A stretch of DNA of 64,000 bases from Arthrobacter antibioticus. Its GTDB lineage: Bacteria > Actinomycetota > Actinomycetes > Actinomycetales > Micrococcaceae. Position numbers and translations under genes: made by a program. The DNA lies in assembly GCF_030063205.1 (NCBI RefSeq), contig NZ_JASISQ010000004.1:1-64000 (forward strand), read 5' to 3'. The notes beneath the pieces are model-generated. The model saw only the letters and a list, made by a program, of their open reading frames with translations, was not told the DNA's origin and made no database searches. Every line of letters begins with the position of its first letter. Within the stretch, counting starts at the first letter, position 1. Shown piece by piece: positions 28,104 through 36,943 of this stretch.

Positions 28104-28157
28104 ACTTGTTATGCAAGTATGTGACGTAGATCAATAAAAAGCAAGCAAGCTTGCTTG
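28104..28157. promoter_or_regulatory. TetR-type operators between AtuA operon and regulator
   Basis: A perfect 16-bp palindrome, CAAGCAAGCTTGCTTG (28142-28157), lies about 27 bp before the likely TetR start. ACTTG, five bases, CAAGT (28104-28118) is a second inverted repeat nearer the operon. Both are built from CTTG/CAAG half-sites. The position between divergent units suits autoregulation plus operon control. The factor assignment is inference. Confidence 0.7.
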
Positions 28158-28184
28158 TTTTCTTTTCATGCTAACGTCCCTTGT

Positions 28185-28796
28185 ATGAGCAGAATGGCCA
28201 TCGAACCCCGGCAGGACCGTAGTCGCATTACGCGTGAGCGTCTTCTGGAAAGCGCCGTGGCTTTGCTTTCTGAGACGGGATGGACCAATACCACCGTCAC
28301 TACCGTTGCCACTCACGCAGGGGTTTCCCGTGGCGCAACACAGCACCACTTCCCCACTAGAGACGATCTCTTCACAGCAGCAATCGAACACATGACGGTA
28401 GCGCGAGTCCTTGAAGTCCGAGCCGCCCTGGCAGTCCATTCAGAGGGCTCAGCCCCCGTGCGAGAAGTTCTCGATTCCCTCGTGGGCCTGTACACAGGTC
28501 CACTCTTCAAAGCCGCGCTGCAGGTTTGGACGGCAGCCGCCGTGGATCCAGTGGTGCGCGCGCACATCATCCCCTTGGAACAAACTGTGGCTCGAGAAGC
28601 ATTCAGGCTGGCGGCAACGCTACTGAACATCGACAGGGAAAACCCTCGACTTCGTGCCATCGTCGCAGCCACTCTTGACCTGGGGCGCGGACTTGGTCTT
28701 GCCAATATCCTCACCGACGACGCCAATCGGCGGACCTGGGTGCTTGACGCCTGGTGCGCCGAACTAGAGCAGATCATCGCCCAAGAGGCCCACTAA
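28185..28796 (+). CDS. TetR family transcriptional regulator (AtuR-like by context)
   Basis: About 203 residues from the ATG at 28185; a second ATG follows at 28194, and a far-upstream TTG would begin inside the operator. HTH: TVATHAGVSRGATQHHF at about residues 35-55, a typical TetR recognition region. The C-terminal domain resembles TetR_C families, with no ligand motif visible. It is divergent from the AtuA operon, as atuR is from atuA in Pseudomonas. There is no strong Shine-Dalgarno, so leaderless or near-leaderless translation is possible. Confidence 0.88.
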   Translation: MSRMAIEPRQDRSRITRERLLESAVALLSETGWTNTTVTTVATHAGVSRGATQHHFPTRDDLFTAAIEHMTVARVLEVRAALAVHSEGSAPVREVLDSLVGLYTGPLFKAALQVWTAAAVDPVVRAHIIPLEQTVAREAFRLAATLLNIDRENPRLRAIVAATLDLGRGLGLANILTDDANRRTWVLDAWCAELEQIIAQEAH

Positions 28797-28941
28797 AAAG
28801 GCTGAGCGCTCTCGCAGGGCCGCACTTGCCTGCCCTCCTAGCTAAAAAATGAGTGCAAGTATCCCTCTCGACGCACGTATTAGCGTCGTTTACGAAACAT
28901 ATTGCGATAGTTCAAGCAGGCGCTACTGTTGGTTTTATCGC

Positions 28942-28972
28942 TTACGAAACCGTTTACGTAAACCGTTTGCGT
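28942..28972. promoter_or_regulatory. LacI-type operator cluster
   Basis: Two overlapping LacI-like operators. One is a 20-bp near-palindrome (28942-28961) centred on the CG of AAACCGTTT, with two mismatched pairs. The other is ACGTAAACCGTTTGCGT (28956-28972), symmetric but for one pair. The core CGNAAACCGTTT is the classic form for LacI/GalR-family repressors. A further TTTACGAAAC half-site lies near 28890. Located just before the LacI-type gene, suggesting autoregulation. Confidence 0.75.
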
Positions 28973-29028
28973 GATCTCTCCCACAGACGTGAGGGTGATC
29001 AGGACGAAGAAACTATGGAGGAGGAACT

Positions 29029-30009
29029 GTGGTCACTATCCGCGATGTTGCCAAACATGCGGGCGTTTCTCCTGCCACTGTTTCCAGGGTTGTCAATGGG
29101 CTGGTGGGTTACTCAGATGAGACCCGATGCCGTGTAGAAAACGCAGTGAAAACGCTGAACTATGAAACGGACTCTCTCGCCCGAGGCCTCAAGACGCGGC
29201 AAACCTCCGTGATCGGACTACTGGCCCCCATGGTTTCGGATGCTTTAGCCTCGCAGGTCATGTTGGGAGTTGAAGATGAAGCAAGGGAACGAGGCTACGC
29301 TGTGATGCTTGGCCGCACAGGTGCCAAGTCAACATATATAGCAAGTTATCTAAGGACGCTGCGCACTTACCGAGCGGCGGGTGTCATCCTCATTTCCGCT
29401 GTGATCACCTCTGAGACGCGGCAGTTGTTGGGGACTAAGGTACCCTTAATCTCAGTCGCCATCAGCGACAAATCCGGCTCCCCCAGCGTGGCAATTGACG
29501 ATGAACTGGCAGCCTATGAGTCCACCCGTCATTTACTCCGACTCGGCCACCGCCAAATCGGTCTACTAGAGGGGGATCCGGCATCAATATACGTCGCATT
29601 GCCTCGCAAACGCGGTTACCTCCGCGCCATGGCCGAAGCCGGCTGTAGTCCTATTACCGCTGCTGGCAACTTCTTCTACGAAAGTGGTGCAGCAGGGGTT
29701 GAAAAACTACTGCAGCAAGATCCTTCTCTGACCGCCATCTTCGCGTTGAGCGATGAAATGGGCGCAGCAGCCGTCAATGAACTTCAACGCCGTGGGCTGC
29801 GGGTTCCAGAAGATATCTCGGTTCTGGGCTTCGACAATACCGCAACAGCCCTGCATGTGAACCCCCCATTGAGCACCATGTCACAGCCGCTTGAAGAAAT
29901 GGGACGAATGGCAGTGAAAAAACTGCTTCGCTCCCGTGACCTCGGACCAAAGATCATGCCACACAGGTTGATTGAGAGAGGCTCCACGGCAGTCCTTAGC
30001 ACCATATGA
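29029..30009 (+). CDS. LacI family transcriptional regulator
   Basis: 326 residues. The N-terminal HTH is TIRDVAKHAGVSPATVSRVV with the hinge helix following; the rest is a periplasmic-binding-protein-like ligand domain (about 60-326). GTG start with GGAGGAGG-like sequence at ideal spacing. It precedes a sugar ABC importer and a GH13 glycosidase on the same strand and almost certainly controls them. The inducer is probably the imported oligosaccharide (inference). Operator-like sites lie upstream, and a half-site CGTTTACC near 30043 precedes the transporter. Confidence 0.93.
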   Translation: MVTIRDVAKHAGVSPATVSRVVNGLVGYSDETRCRVENAVKTLNYETDSLARGLKTRQTSVIGLLAPMVSDALASQVMLGVEDEARERGYAVMLGRTGAKSTYIASYLRTLRTYRAAGVILISAVITSETRQLLGTKVPLISVAISDKSGSPSVAIDDELAAYESTRHLLRLGHRQIGLLEGDPASIYVALPRKRGYLRAMAEAGCSPITAAGNFFYESGAAGVEKLLQQDPSLTAIFALSDEMGAAAVNELQRRGLRVPEDISVLGFDNTATALHVNPPLSTMSQPLEEMGRMAVKKLLRSRDLGPKIMPHRLIERGSTAVLSTI

Positions 30010-30160
30010 CGCCATCGAAGCCCGCTGCTGAAGATACCAATTCGTTTACCCCACAGTCCCCACTCCGGTGGTAGCTGCCGTGCTCTGTGCCGCCAGCACT
30101 CCAGAAATATTTCCCAACACAACAAACAATCTGCTTTACAAAGAAAATAAGGAGCATCAC

Positions 30161-31480
30161 ATGAGGCAACGCCGCCGCACTTGGCAGACTCTTCTGGCCA
30201 CCAGCGCATCCCTAACCGTCGTCGCCGTCGCCCTTACCGGTTGCGGTGGCACGGCCTCAGAAACACAAGACACTTCCAAAGACACTGCCGTGTCTTTCGA
30301 AGGTAAGGGCCCTATCAACTACGTCTCAAATCGCGACGCTTCCGGTGCTGCAAACAGGAGCATCGACGAGTGGAATACAGCCCACCCGGATGAGAAGGTT
30401 ACTTTCATTGAACTACCAGACTCTGCGGACCAGCAACGTCAGCAGCTGATCCAGAACGCCCAGATCAAATCAGATACTTTCAGCGTATTGAATCTTGATG
30501 TTGTCTGGACCTCAGAGTTCGCCGCTAACAAGTGGATTATGCCGCTGCCCCAGGACGCCGTTCCCACGGCGGATATGATTCCAGCCACCGTCAATGCGGC
30601 GAGCTACCGCGACACTTTGGTTGGTGCTCCCTACTACACCGACGGCGCCCTTTTCTACTTCCGCTCAGATCTCCTCAAAGCCGCTGGAATTGCCAACCCA
30701 CCCAAAACTTGGGATGAGATGAAGAGCGCCTGCGCGTCGATCTTGGCGCTGCCCGAAGCTGCGGGTATGTCCTGTTACACCGGCCAATTCGATAAAAACG
30801 AGGCCCTCACGGTCAACTTCTCCGAGGCCGTAGCCTCCGCAGGTGGCACCGTGGTGGACGCCGACGGCAAACCTACTGTTAATACTGCTGAGGCAAAAGC
30901 CGGACTGAACCTGCTAGTGGATGGTTTCAAGGAGGGAATGTTCCCTTCTGACGCCATCACCTACCTTGAAGAGCAGGGACGGCGCGCCTTCCAAGATGGA
31001 GAACTCGTCTTTATGCGTAACTGGCCCTTCCTGCATGCCTCGCTAAGCGCCACAGACGGCTCAAGTAAGGTGGCCGGAAAGTTTGATATCTCCGCCATTC
31101 CAGGTACGGACGGTCCGGGCGTCTCCACCCTTGGAGGCCGCAGCCTCGCCATCTCTCCTTTCACCGAAAATAAGGCAACAGCCCTGGAATTCTTGAAGTT
31201 CTTCACTAGTGAGGAGCAGTCCAAAAAGCGTCTTGCGCTGTCCTCGCGAGCCCCGGTCTACGCTTCACTGTTCGCCGATCCCGACGTCATTGCCAAGCGA
31301 CCGTTCTTCCCGATCCTTCTGACCTCACTAAATAATGCGCAGCCCCGCCCCAAGGTGGTCCAGTACGGCGCCACCACCAAGGCCATTCAAGAAGAGGCTT
31401 ATGCGGCTATCACTGGCAAGAAGGACACTGACACGGCTCTGAAAGACATGCAAAGCAAACTCGCCGAGTTGGTCAAGTAA
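30161..31480 (+). CDS. Sugar ABC transporter substrate-binding lipoprotein
   Basis: About 439 residues. The start MRQRRRTWQT has GGAG seven bases upstream. The signal peptide ends in the lipobox ALTGC with C28 as the lipidated cysteine. The mature part is a cluster-B binding protein (family 1, MalE/trehalose type) with PYYTDGALFYFRSDLL and ALEFLKFFTSEEQSK. It captures an oligosaccharide outside the cell for the two permeases downstream. Maltose, trehalose or sucrose-like glucosides are likely given the GH13 gene (inference). Confidence 0.92.
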   Translation: MRQRRRTWQTLLATSASLTVVAVALTGCGGTASETQDTSKDTAVSFEGKGPINYVSNRDASGAANRSIDEWNTAHPDEKVTFIELPDSADQQRQQLIQNAQIKSDTFSVLNLDVVWTSEFAANKWIMPLPQDAVPTADMIPATVNAASYRDTLVGAPYYTDGALFYFRSDLLKAAGIANPPKTWDEMKSACASILALPEAAGMSCYTGQFDKNEALTVNFSEAVASAGGTVVDADGKPTVNTAEAKAGLNLLVDGFKEGMFPSDAITYLEEQGRRAFQDGELVFMRNWPFLHASLSATDGSSKVAGKFDISAIPGTDGPGVSTLGGRSLAISPFTENKATALEFLKFFTSEEQSKKRLALSSRAPVYASLFADPDVIAKRPFFPILLTSLNNAQPRPKVVQYGATTKAIQEEAYAAITGKKDTDTALKDMQSKLAELVK

Positions 31481-31523
31481 TTCAGGCATAGCTTTTTATC
31501 CCCGAGAAGCCCAGAGACTACCG

Positions 31524-31555
31524 ATTGGCTGGCCGGACACATCCGGCCAGCCAAT
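31524..31555 (+). other. Strong stem-loop between binding-protein and permease genes
   Basis: Perfect 14-bp arms ATTGGCTGGCCGGA and TCCGGCCAGCCAAT close a CACA loop. It has no U-run after it. Such hairpins between binding protein and permease genes commonly stabilise the upstream mRNA or partly stop transcription, giving more binding protein than permease. That role is inferred here. Confidence 0.8.
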
Positions 31556-31591
31556 TCGCTAGGCTATTGCAACTCCAGTGAGGTACCAACC

Positions 31592-32638
31592 ATGACCACG
31601 ACTGCCCACCCCGCCGGTGCACACAACGGCAACTCCCGCCCTGCCAGATTCCGCAAACGCAACAAACGTTCACAGGGTGAAGGACGCATGGCCGCGATGC
31701 TGCTCTCCCCCACCATTTTGGTACTAGCACTTGTGATTGTGTACCCGCTGCTCTCAGCAATACACCAGTCCATGTTCCGTGCAGAGTCCGGGCTGGATGC
31801 AGATGGTTTCGTCTCCGACACCGAATCCTTCGTGGGTCTTGCCAACTATGTAGATGTATTCGTTGGTGAATCCGGCCGGAGATTTCTCAACGCGTTCGCC
31901 AACACCACGTTCTTCACGCTCACCACGGTGATCTTAGAAACCGTTCTGGGTCTGACCTTGGCTCTTGCCATGAACCGCGCCTTCCGCGGCCGTTCATTCC
32001 TGCGTGCCAGCATCCTCGTGCCATGGGCAGTTCCCACCGCTGTCTCAGGTTTGCTGTGGCGCTGGATTTTCCAGTCTGACGGCATTGCCAACAACCTGCT
32101 GGGTAGCGAAATTCTATGGACGGCTGAAGGAAATTCTTCGAAAATTGCCATCATAGTCGCCGAAGTCTGGAAGACCGCCCCCTTCATTGGTCTCCTTGTT
32201 CTTGCTGGAATGCAGGTTATCCCCGGCGAAATATATGAGGCCGCCAAGATAGACGGGGCCGGCTGGTGGAGGCAGCTTGGAGCCATCACGTTGCCATTGG
32301 TGAAGCCCACACTGTTGGTCGCAGTACTCTTCCGCATGCTGGACGCTCTGCGCATGTTTGACCTACCCTTTGTGTTGATCGGCCCGGGTAAAGAGTCGGT
32401 AGAAACTCTCTCCATGCTGGCTTGGGATGAATCGAATCAGCTACGTTACGGATCTGCCTCCGCGTTCGCCGTCATCCTCTTCCTCTATGTGGCTGTCGTC
32501 GCGATCGTCTTTGTAAAGGTGCTCGGCGCGGATGTTACCGGGGCAAAGGAACTGAAATTACTCTCCAAAAAGAGCCGCAAAAATGCGATTGCAGCACAGC
32601 GGAACTCCGATCCGACGAAGACTGAGGCCACTCTATGA
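31592..32638 (+). CDS. Sugar ABC transporter permease (MalF-like)
   Basis: 348 residues, six main transmembrane spans starting near residue 35 (MLLSPTILVLALVIVYPLL), with a charged cytoplasmic N-terminus of about 30 residues. The EAA loop contacting the ATPase reads EIYEAAKIDGAGWWRQLGAI. It pairs with the next gene to form the membrane channel. It ends in an ATGA overlap with that gene, so the two are translationally coupled. The ribosome-binding site is modest. Confidence 0.93.
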   Translation: MTTTAHPAGAHNGNSRPARFRKRNKRSQGEGRMAAMLLSPTILVLALVIVYPLLSAIHQSMFRAESGLDADGFVSDTESFVGLANYVDVFVGESGRRFLNAFANTTFFTLTTVILETVLGLTLALAMNRAFRGRSFLRASILVPWAVPTAVSGLLWRWIFQSDGIANNLLGSEILWTAEGNSSKIAIIVAEVWKTAPFIGLLVLAGMQVIPGEIYEAAKIDGAGWWRQLGAITLPLVKPTLLVAVLFRMLDALRMFDLPFVLIGPGKESVETLSMLAWDESNQLRYGSASAFAVILFLYVAVVAIVFVKVLGADVTGAKELKLLSKKSRKNAIAAQRNSDPTKTEATL

Positions 32639-33555
32639 CCATCTCCGAGCTCCGCAGCGCAGCCGCGTCCTCCGGCACCGGCACCACTGCCTCAAAGCGT
32701 AAAAGTAACAGCGGGCTTGAGGCGAAGCCTCCCCGCACATGGCGGTCCTATGGCATCTATATCGGTTTGGCGCTGATCTTTGCCTACTGCCTTGCCCCGT
32801 TTTATTGGATGTTGGTCTCTAGTCTGCGCCGTACCTCAGACATTTTCGATAACACACTGCTGCCAGCACCCTTTTCGCTTGAGAACTATTTTAAGGTTTT
32901 TGATGGTTCCACTCTTTTTGGCCAAGCCCTGCTGAACTCCTTGATCGTGGCCACAACCACAACAGTATTGGCACTGATCCTAGGTATTTTTGCCGCCTAC
33001 GCCATTTCTCGACTGAATTTTCCGTTCAAATCTCTGATCCTTGGCGTGATTATTGCTACCTCAATGTTTCCGGGCATCTCTGTCGTTGTACCGCTTTTGC
33101 GTCTGTTCACGGACATCGGCTGGATCAATACTTACCAAGCAATGATTGTCCCGAACCTTTCCTTTGCAATCCCCCTTGCGGTATGGAACCTCACCACTTT
33201 CATGAAATCCCTGCCTTTCGACCTCGAAGAGGCCGCCATGATCGATGGCTGCACAAAATGGCAAGCATTTCGTCGGGTTTTGCTCCCCTTGGCTGCTCCT
33301 GGAGTCTTCACCACAGCGATCCTGACATTCATTCACAGTTGGAATGAATTCATCATTGCACTATCTATGATCAACGATCCAAAAGTTCAGACCGCTACGG
33401 TCGCAATTTCCAAGTTCACCGGCGCCACTGAATTCCAGGCACCCTTCGGCGAGCAAATGGCCGCCGGCGTAATCGTGACAATACCGTTGGTGATTATGGT
33501 GCTGATATTCCAACGCCGCATCGTTGAAGGACTCACCGCAGGTGCCAACAAGTGA
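32635..33555 (+). CDS. Sugar ABC transporter permease (MalG-like)
   Basis: 306 residues; about 40 N-terminal cytoplasmic residues, then six spans beginning IYIGLALIFAYCLAPFYW. The EAA loop is EEAAMIDGCTKWQAF followed by RRVLLPLAAPG. Second half of the importer channel, coupled to the preceding permease by ATGA and to the following glycosidase by GTGA. No ATP-binding subunit is encoded in the cassette, so a shared MsiK/MalK-type ATPase elsewhere must energise it (inference from known actinobacterial importers). Confidence 0.93.
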   Translation: MTISELRSAAASSGTGTTASKRKSNSGLEAKPPRTWRSYGIYIGLALIFAYCLAPFYWMLVSSLRRTSDIFDNTLLPAPFSLENYFKVFDGSTLFGQALLNSLIVATTTTVLALILGIFAAYAISRLNFPFKSLILGVIIATSMFPGISVVVPLLRLFTDIGWINTYQAMIVPNLSFAIPLAVWNLTTFMKSLPFDLEEAAMIDGCTKWQAFRRVLLPLAAPGVFTTAILTFIHSWNEFIIALSMINDPKVQTATVAISKFTGATEFQAPFGEQMAAGVIVTIPLVIMVLIFQRRIVEGLTAGANK

Positions 33556-35213
33556 GCTCACATCCGCTGGCTGTGGGTCAAGAAACCCGCAGCATTCCCA
33601 CCACTGAGTGGTGGGAATCTGCAGTTATTTACCAGGTCTACCCGCGTTCGTTCGCGGATGGCGACGGTGACGGTGTGGGAGATCTTTCAGGGCTCATGGC
33701 CAAGCTGCCCTACATTGCGGAACTGGGCGTGGAGGGTATCTGGATCACCCCATTCCAGCCCTCCCCACAAATAGACCAGGGTTACGACGTCAGCGACTAC
33801 TGCGGGGTGGACCCCCTGTTTGGCACCATGGAAGAATTCGATGAACTCCTGGACCTAGCCCATTCGTTGAAACTTCACATTCTGCTAGATGTTGTACCCA
33901 ACCATTGCTCATCCGAACACCCACTGTTCCAGCAGGCGCTCAGGGCTGCGCCGGGGTCTCCAGAGCGGGACATGTTTCACTTTGTCACCCCGTCGGAAGA
34001 CGCTGACAACCAGGATTCAGAGACCAGCGCACCACCAAACAACTGGCAGAGCGTCTTTGGCGGTCCGGCATGGAGCCGGGCCAACCCAGAATCTACAACA
34101 GATAGAGACTGGTATCTGCATCTTTTTTCGGCCGAGCAGCCGGACTGGAACTGGCGCAACCTAGCTGTGGGTGACTACTTCGAAGCTGTCCTTCGTTTCT
34201 GGTTTGACAAAGGCGTCGATGGTCTACGTATCGACGTCGCGCATGCACTCTTCAAAGCCAAAGGGTTACCTGACTCGGTCTCCGGAAGTGGGGTTGTGGA
34301 CGGTTTGCGATCTAACGCACAGGTTTCGGATCAAGAAGAGGTCCATGAGGTCTACAGGCGCTGGCGCCTGCTTGCGGAGCAATATCAGCCTCATCGTTTA
34401 CTGGTCGGAGAGGTCAACTTAGAACCAGAACGTGCAGCTCGTTATACCAGAGCGGATGAGATGCAGCAGGCTTTCGCCTTTGCGTTCGTTAAACTTGGCT
34501 GGGATCCAAACACCTGGGCAGCAGTGGGAAATGAGCTAGAGGCAGCCCGCCAACTTCATGGTGCCACGCCAACATGGGCACTTGAGAATCACGATATTGT
34601 CCGCACCGTCACCCGCTTTGGTGGCGGAGAGCTGGGTAGTCTCAGGTCCCGTGCAGCCATAGTGGCGCTGCTTGGTTTACCCGGGCCCGCATACCTATAT
34701 CAGGGCCAAGAACTTGGCTTGTCTGAGGTGGATGTCCCGATTCGGGCCCGCGTCGATCCGATGTGGGCTCGCGGCGGTGTTTGTCGTGATGGTGCACGAA
34801 TCCCACTGCCATGGACCCAAAGTCCGGCCCAAAACCACGGTTTCACTTTGAAAGAACAAACAACGGCACAGCCCGCAGAGCCATGGCTGCCAGTCCCGCC
34901 GCACTGGGGTGTGCATGCGGTTGAGCTGCAGCAACAAGATCCCGGATCCACGCTTAACCTCACAAAGAGATGCCTCTCAATACGTCGAAAGCTTTGGGCT
35001 CATGGAGTTTTTACCACAAACGACGGCGGTCATTGGCGGGTAGACCCGGGAAATCTGCTGATCTGCGAACGCAACGATCAGTTCTTGGTGGCTATTGCGA
35101 TGGGCACCGAAGCTGCAAGCCTCCCACCCGGCACTGTCTTATTCAGTGCCGTGCCACTGCTGGATGCCGGTTGGCTGCAACCAAACAATGCAGCGTGGAT
35201 ACTGCGGGAATAA
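33552..35213 (+). CDS. GH13 family glycosidase (alpha-glucosidase-like)
   Basis: 553 residues, a complete GH13 enzyme. Region I is DVVPNHCS (113-120). The nucleophile is D228 in GLRIDVAHA, the acid/base E287 in VGEVNL, and the stabilising D348 in ENHDIV. QPDWNW (197-202) is typical of oligo-1,6-glucosidase/alpha-glucosidase subfamilies. There is no signal peptide, so it acts in the cytoplasm on the imported sugar. The GTG start overlaps the permease stop. The exact linkage cleaved cannot be read from sequence alone; transglycosylating members of the family are an alternative. Confidence 0.9.
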   Translation: MSSHPLAVGQETRSIPTTEWWESAVIYQVYPRSFADGDGDGVGDLSGLMAKLPYIAELGVEGIWITPFQPSPQIDQGYDVSDYCGVDPLFGTMEEFDELLDLAHSLKLHILLDVVPNHCSSEHPLFQQALRAAPGSPERDMFHFVTPSEDADNQDSETSAPPNNWQSVFGGPAWSRANPESTTDRDWYLHLFSAEQPDWNWRNLAVGDYFEAVLRFWFDKGVDGLRIDVAHALFKAKGLPDSVSGSGVVDGLRSNAQVSDQEEVHEVYRRWRLLAEQYQPHRLLVGEVNLEPERAARYTRADEMQQAFAFAFVKLGWDPNTWAAVGNELEAARQLHGATPTWALENHDIVRTVTRFGGGELGSLRSRAAIVALLGLPGPAYLYQGQELGLSEVDVPIRARVDPMWARGGVCRDGARIPLPWTQSPAQNHGFTLKEQTTAQPAEPWLPVPPHWGVHAVELQQQDPGSTLNLTKRCLSIRRKLWAHGVFTTNDGGHWRVDPGNLLICERNDQFLVAIAMGTEAASLPPGTVLFSAVPLLDAGWLQPNNAAWILRE

Positions 35214-35265
35214 GAAGTTTCCAGGGATAGTGATCCAGACGTTCGTCGACTGCACCACCGCCCAG

Positions 35266-35355
35266 CGCTCGCTCACTTTACGCTGCCTTTTTCGGAACGC
35301 TCGCCCACCTTGGTGCGCGAGCGTTCCGAAAAAGTGGACGTAAAGTGAGCGAGCG
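35266..35355. repeat. 90-bp inverted repeat between convergent genes
   Basis: Outer arms of 17 bp (CGCTCGCTCACTTTACG at the left) and inner arms of 18 bp (CTTTTTCGGAACGCTCGC) are both perfect. A 4/4 internal mismatch separates them, and a further CACC/GGTG pairing lies near the tip. It sits between the GH13 stop and the cardiolipin synthase stop. It may be a bidirectional terminator, or a mobile miniature or REP-like element. T-runs occur inside the stem rather than after it. Confidence 0.85.
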
Positions 35356-35361
35356 TTGGGG

Positions 35362-36819
35362 TTACTGGAGGTTGGAGGTTAACCTTGCCGCGCTGTCCCA
35401 AAATTTCTCCATGCCAGGCCGCTTGATCCAATCCTGAAGTTCTAACTCCCGGCTGTTGGCGCGGTACCCGTCCTCAATGACACGCAACCCCTGGACAAAG
35501 GATTCACTGTGGATCAACACGGAGATTTCCATGTTCAAGGAGAACGACCGCACATCCATATTGGAGGAGCCAATGACGGCAACGTCGGAGTCAATGCTGA
35601 AGTGCTTGGAGTGCAGAACTTCCGGCGCCCTGTACAGATAAATTTTAACCCCTGCTCGCAGCAGTGCCTCGTAATAGGAGCGCTGTGCGTGGTAGACCAT
35701 GGCTTGATCTCCAATCTCAGACACAAACAATTCAACCGAGAGCCCGCGCCCGGCGGCTGTAATGATCGCCAGCAGAACTGAATCCTCCGGCACAAAATAG
35801 GGACTGGTAATGCTTACCCGCTCGGTGGCCTGTTGGATCATGGCAACAAAGAGTTTCAGACTATTATCATTTTCAAAGCTGGGACCGCTGGGCACAACCT
35901 GCATATCCACCCTGTGAACGGCAGGATCCAGCACCACAGGTGAGGTGTCAAGGACCAATAAATCATCTGTCTCGCTAAACCAATCGGTGACGAAAACGGC
36001 GTCGAGCTCCCTAACCGCGGGACCGTGAACCCGCATCATCAACTCATGCCATCGCAGCCCGCGGGCAATGTTCTTCTTCTTGTTATAGCTCTGGTGCACA
36101 AGGTTTTGAGAACCGGCGAAACCAACTATGCCGTCAACTACGAGCAGTTTGCGGTGATTACGCAGGTCAATGCGCTGCCAATGACCCTTCCACGGGCGCA
36201 GGGGCAGCATGGCCTGATATTGCGCCCCCATAGCGGACAACCGTGCAAGAGTTTCCCTGCGTCGAGGATTCATCAGCGAGGCCAGATGATCCGAGAGCAC
36301 CCGCACCGTAACCCCACGGCCAATAGCCCGCTCCAACGCTTCAAAGAACGATTCTGTGGCCGAATCAAAAACCAAAATATAGAACTCCACATGAACATAG
36401 CTCTCGGCCTGATCAATCGCCTGCGCCATGGCAGCAATGGAGCCGTGATAATCGGGCAGCAGTTCCACGTCGTTGCCACCAACCATAGGCAACGCGCCAA
36501 GGGTGCTGTTGAGGGTAACGAGCCCCGCCAAACCTTGGGGCCAGTCCTCCCTGTGGCTGAGCTGGTCTAGACCCTCGGTGCGCTCCAAAATGAGCTCGTT
36601 GACAAACTTTTGTTTGTCCCGACGAGACTTGGGCAGGCGCGAAAAGCCCACCAGCATGAACGCCACGATCCCTAGATACGGCACAAAAATGATCATGAGC
36701 ATCCAGGCGATGGCTGTGGCCGGGCGGCGTCGAGCGGAAATATACGCCACAGCGATCGCACCAAGGATGACGTGCCCTGCCAGCAGCAGCCAGGGAAGGG
36801 CCTCCGGATTTATTGACAC
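35362..36819 (-). CDS. cls: Cardiolipin synthase (phospholipase D family)
   Basis: 485 residues. Two N-terminal transmembrane helices (about 8-28 and 36-58) are followed by two PLD domains with HKD motifs: HRKLLVVDG with H222, K224 and D229, and HSKHFSIDSD near residue 405, each followed by GSxN (GSQN, GSSNMD). It joins phosphatidylglycerol units (or CDP-DAG with PG) into cardiolipin at the membrane. GTG start with an imperfectly placed AGGA, so an alternative start is possible. Single gene between the inverted repeat and a tRNA. Confidence 0.93.
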   Translation of the reverse strand: MSINPEALPWLLLAGHVILGAIAVAYISARRRPATAIAWMLMIIFVPYLGIVAFMLVGFSRLPKSRRDKQKFVNELILERTEGLDQLSHREDWPQGLAGLVTLNSTLGALPMVGGNDVELLPDYHGSIAAMAQAIDQAESYVHVEFYILVFDSATESFFEALERAIGRGVTVRVLSDHLASLMNPRRRETLARLSAMGAQYQAMLPLRPWKGHWQRIDLRNHRKLLVVDGIVGFAGSQNLVHQSYNKKKNIARGLRWHELMMRVHGPAVRELDAVFVTDWFSETDDLLVLDTSPVVLDPAVHRVDMQVVPSGPSFENDNSLKLFVAMIQQATERVSITSPYFVPEDSVLLAIITAAGRGLSVELFVSEIGDQAMVYHAQRSYYEALLRAGVKIYLYRAPEVLHSKHFSIDSDVAVIGSSNMDVRSFSLNMEISVLIHSESFVQGLRVIEDGYRANSRELELQDWIKRPGMEKFWDSAARLTSNLQ

Positions 36820-36943
36820 TGTCCTGGTACCGCTTTCTATCCAAGCGCGACGGGCGAAGAGGATGGCGCAGGCAACATGTTATCCGTCGCCGTTCCCGCC
36901 GAGTTTACCGCCCAGACTCAGAAGTGGCAGCTATCAGGGAAAC

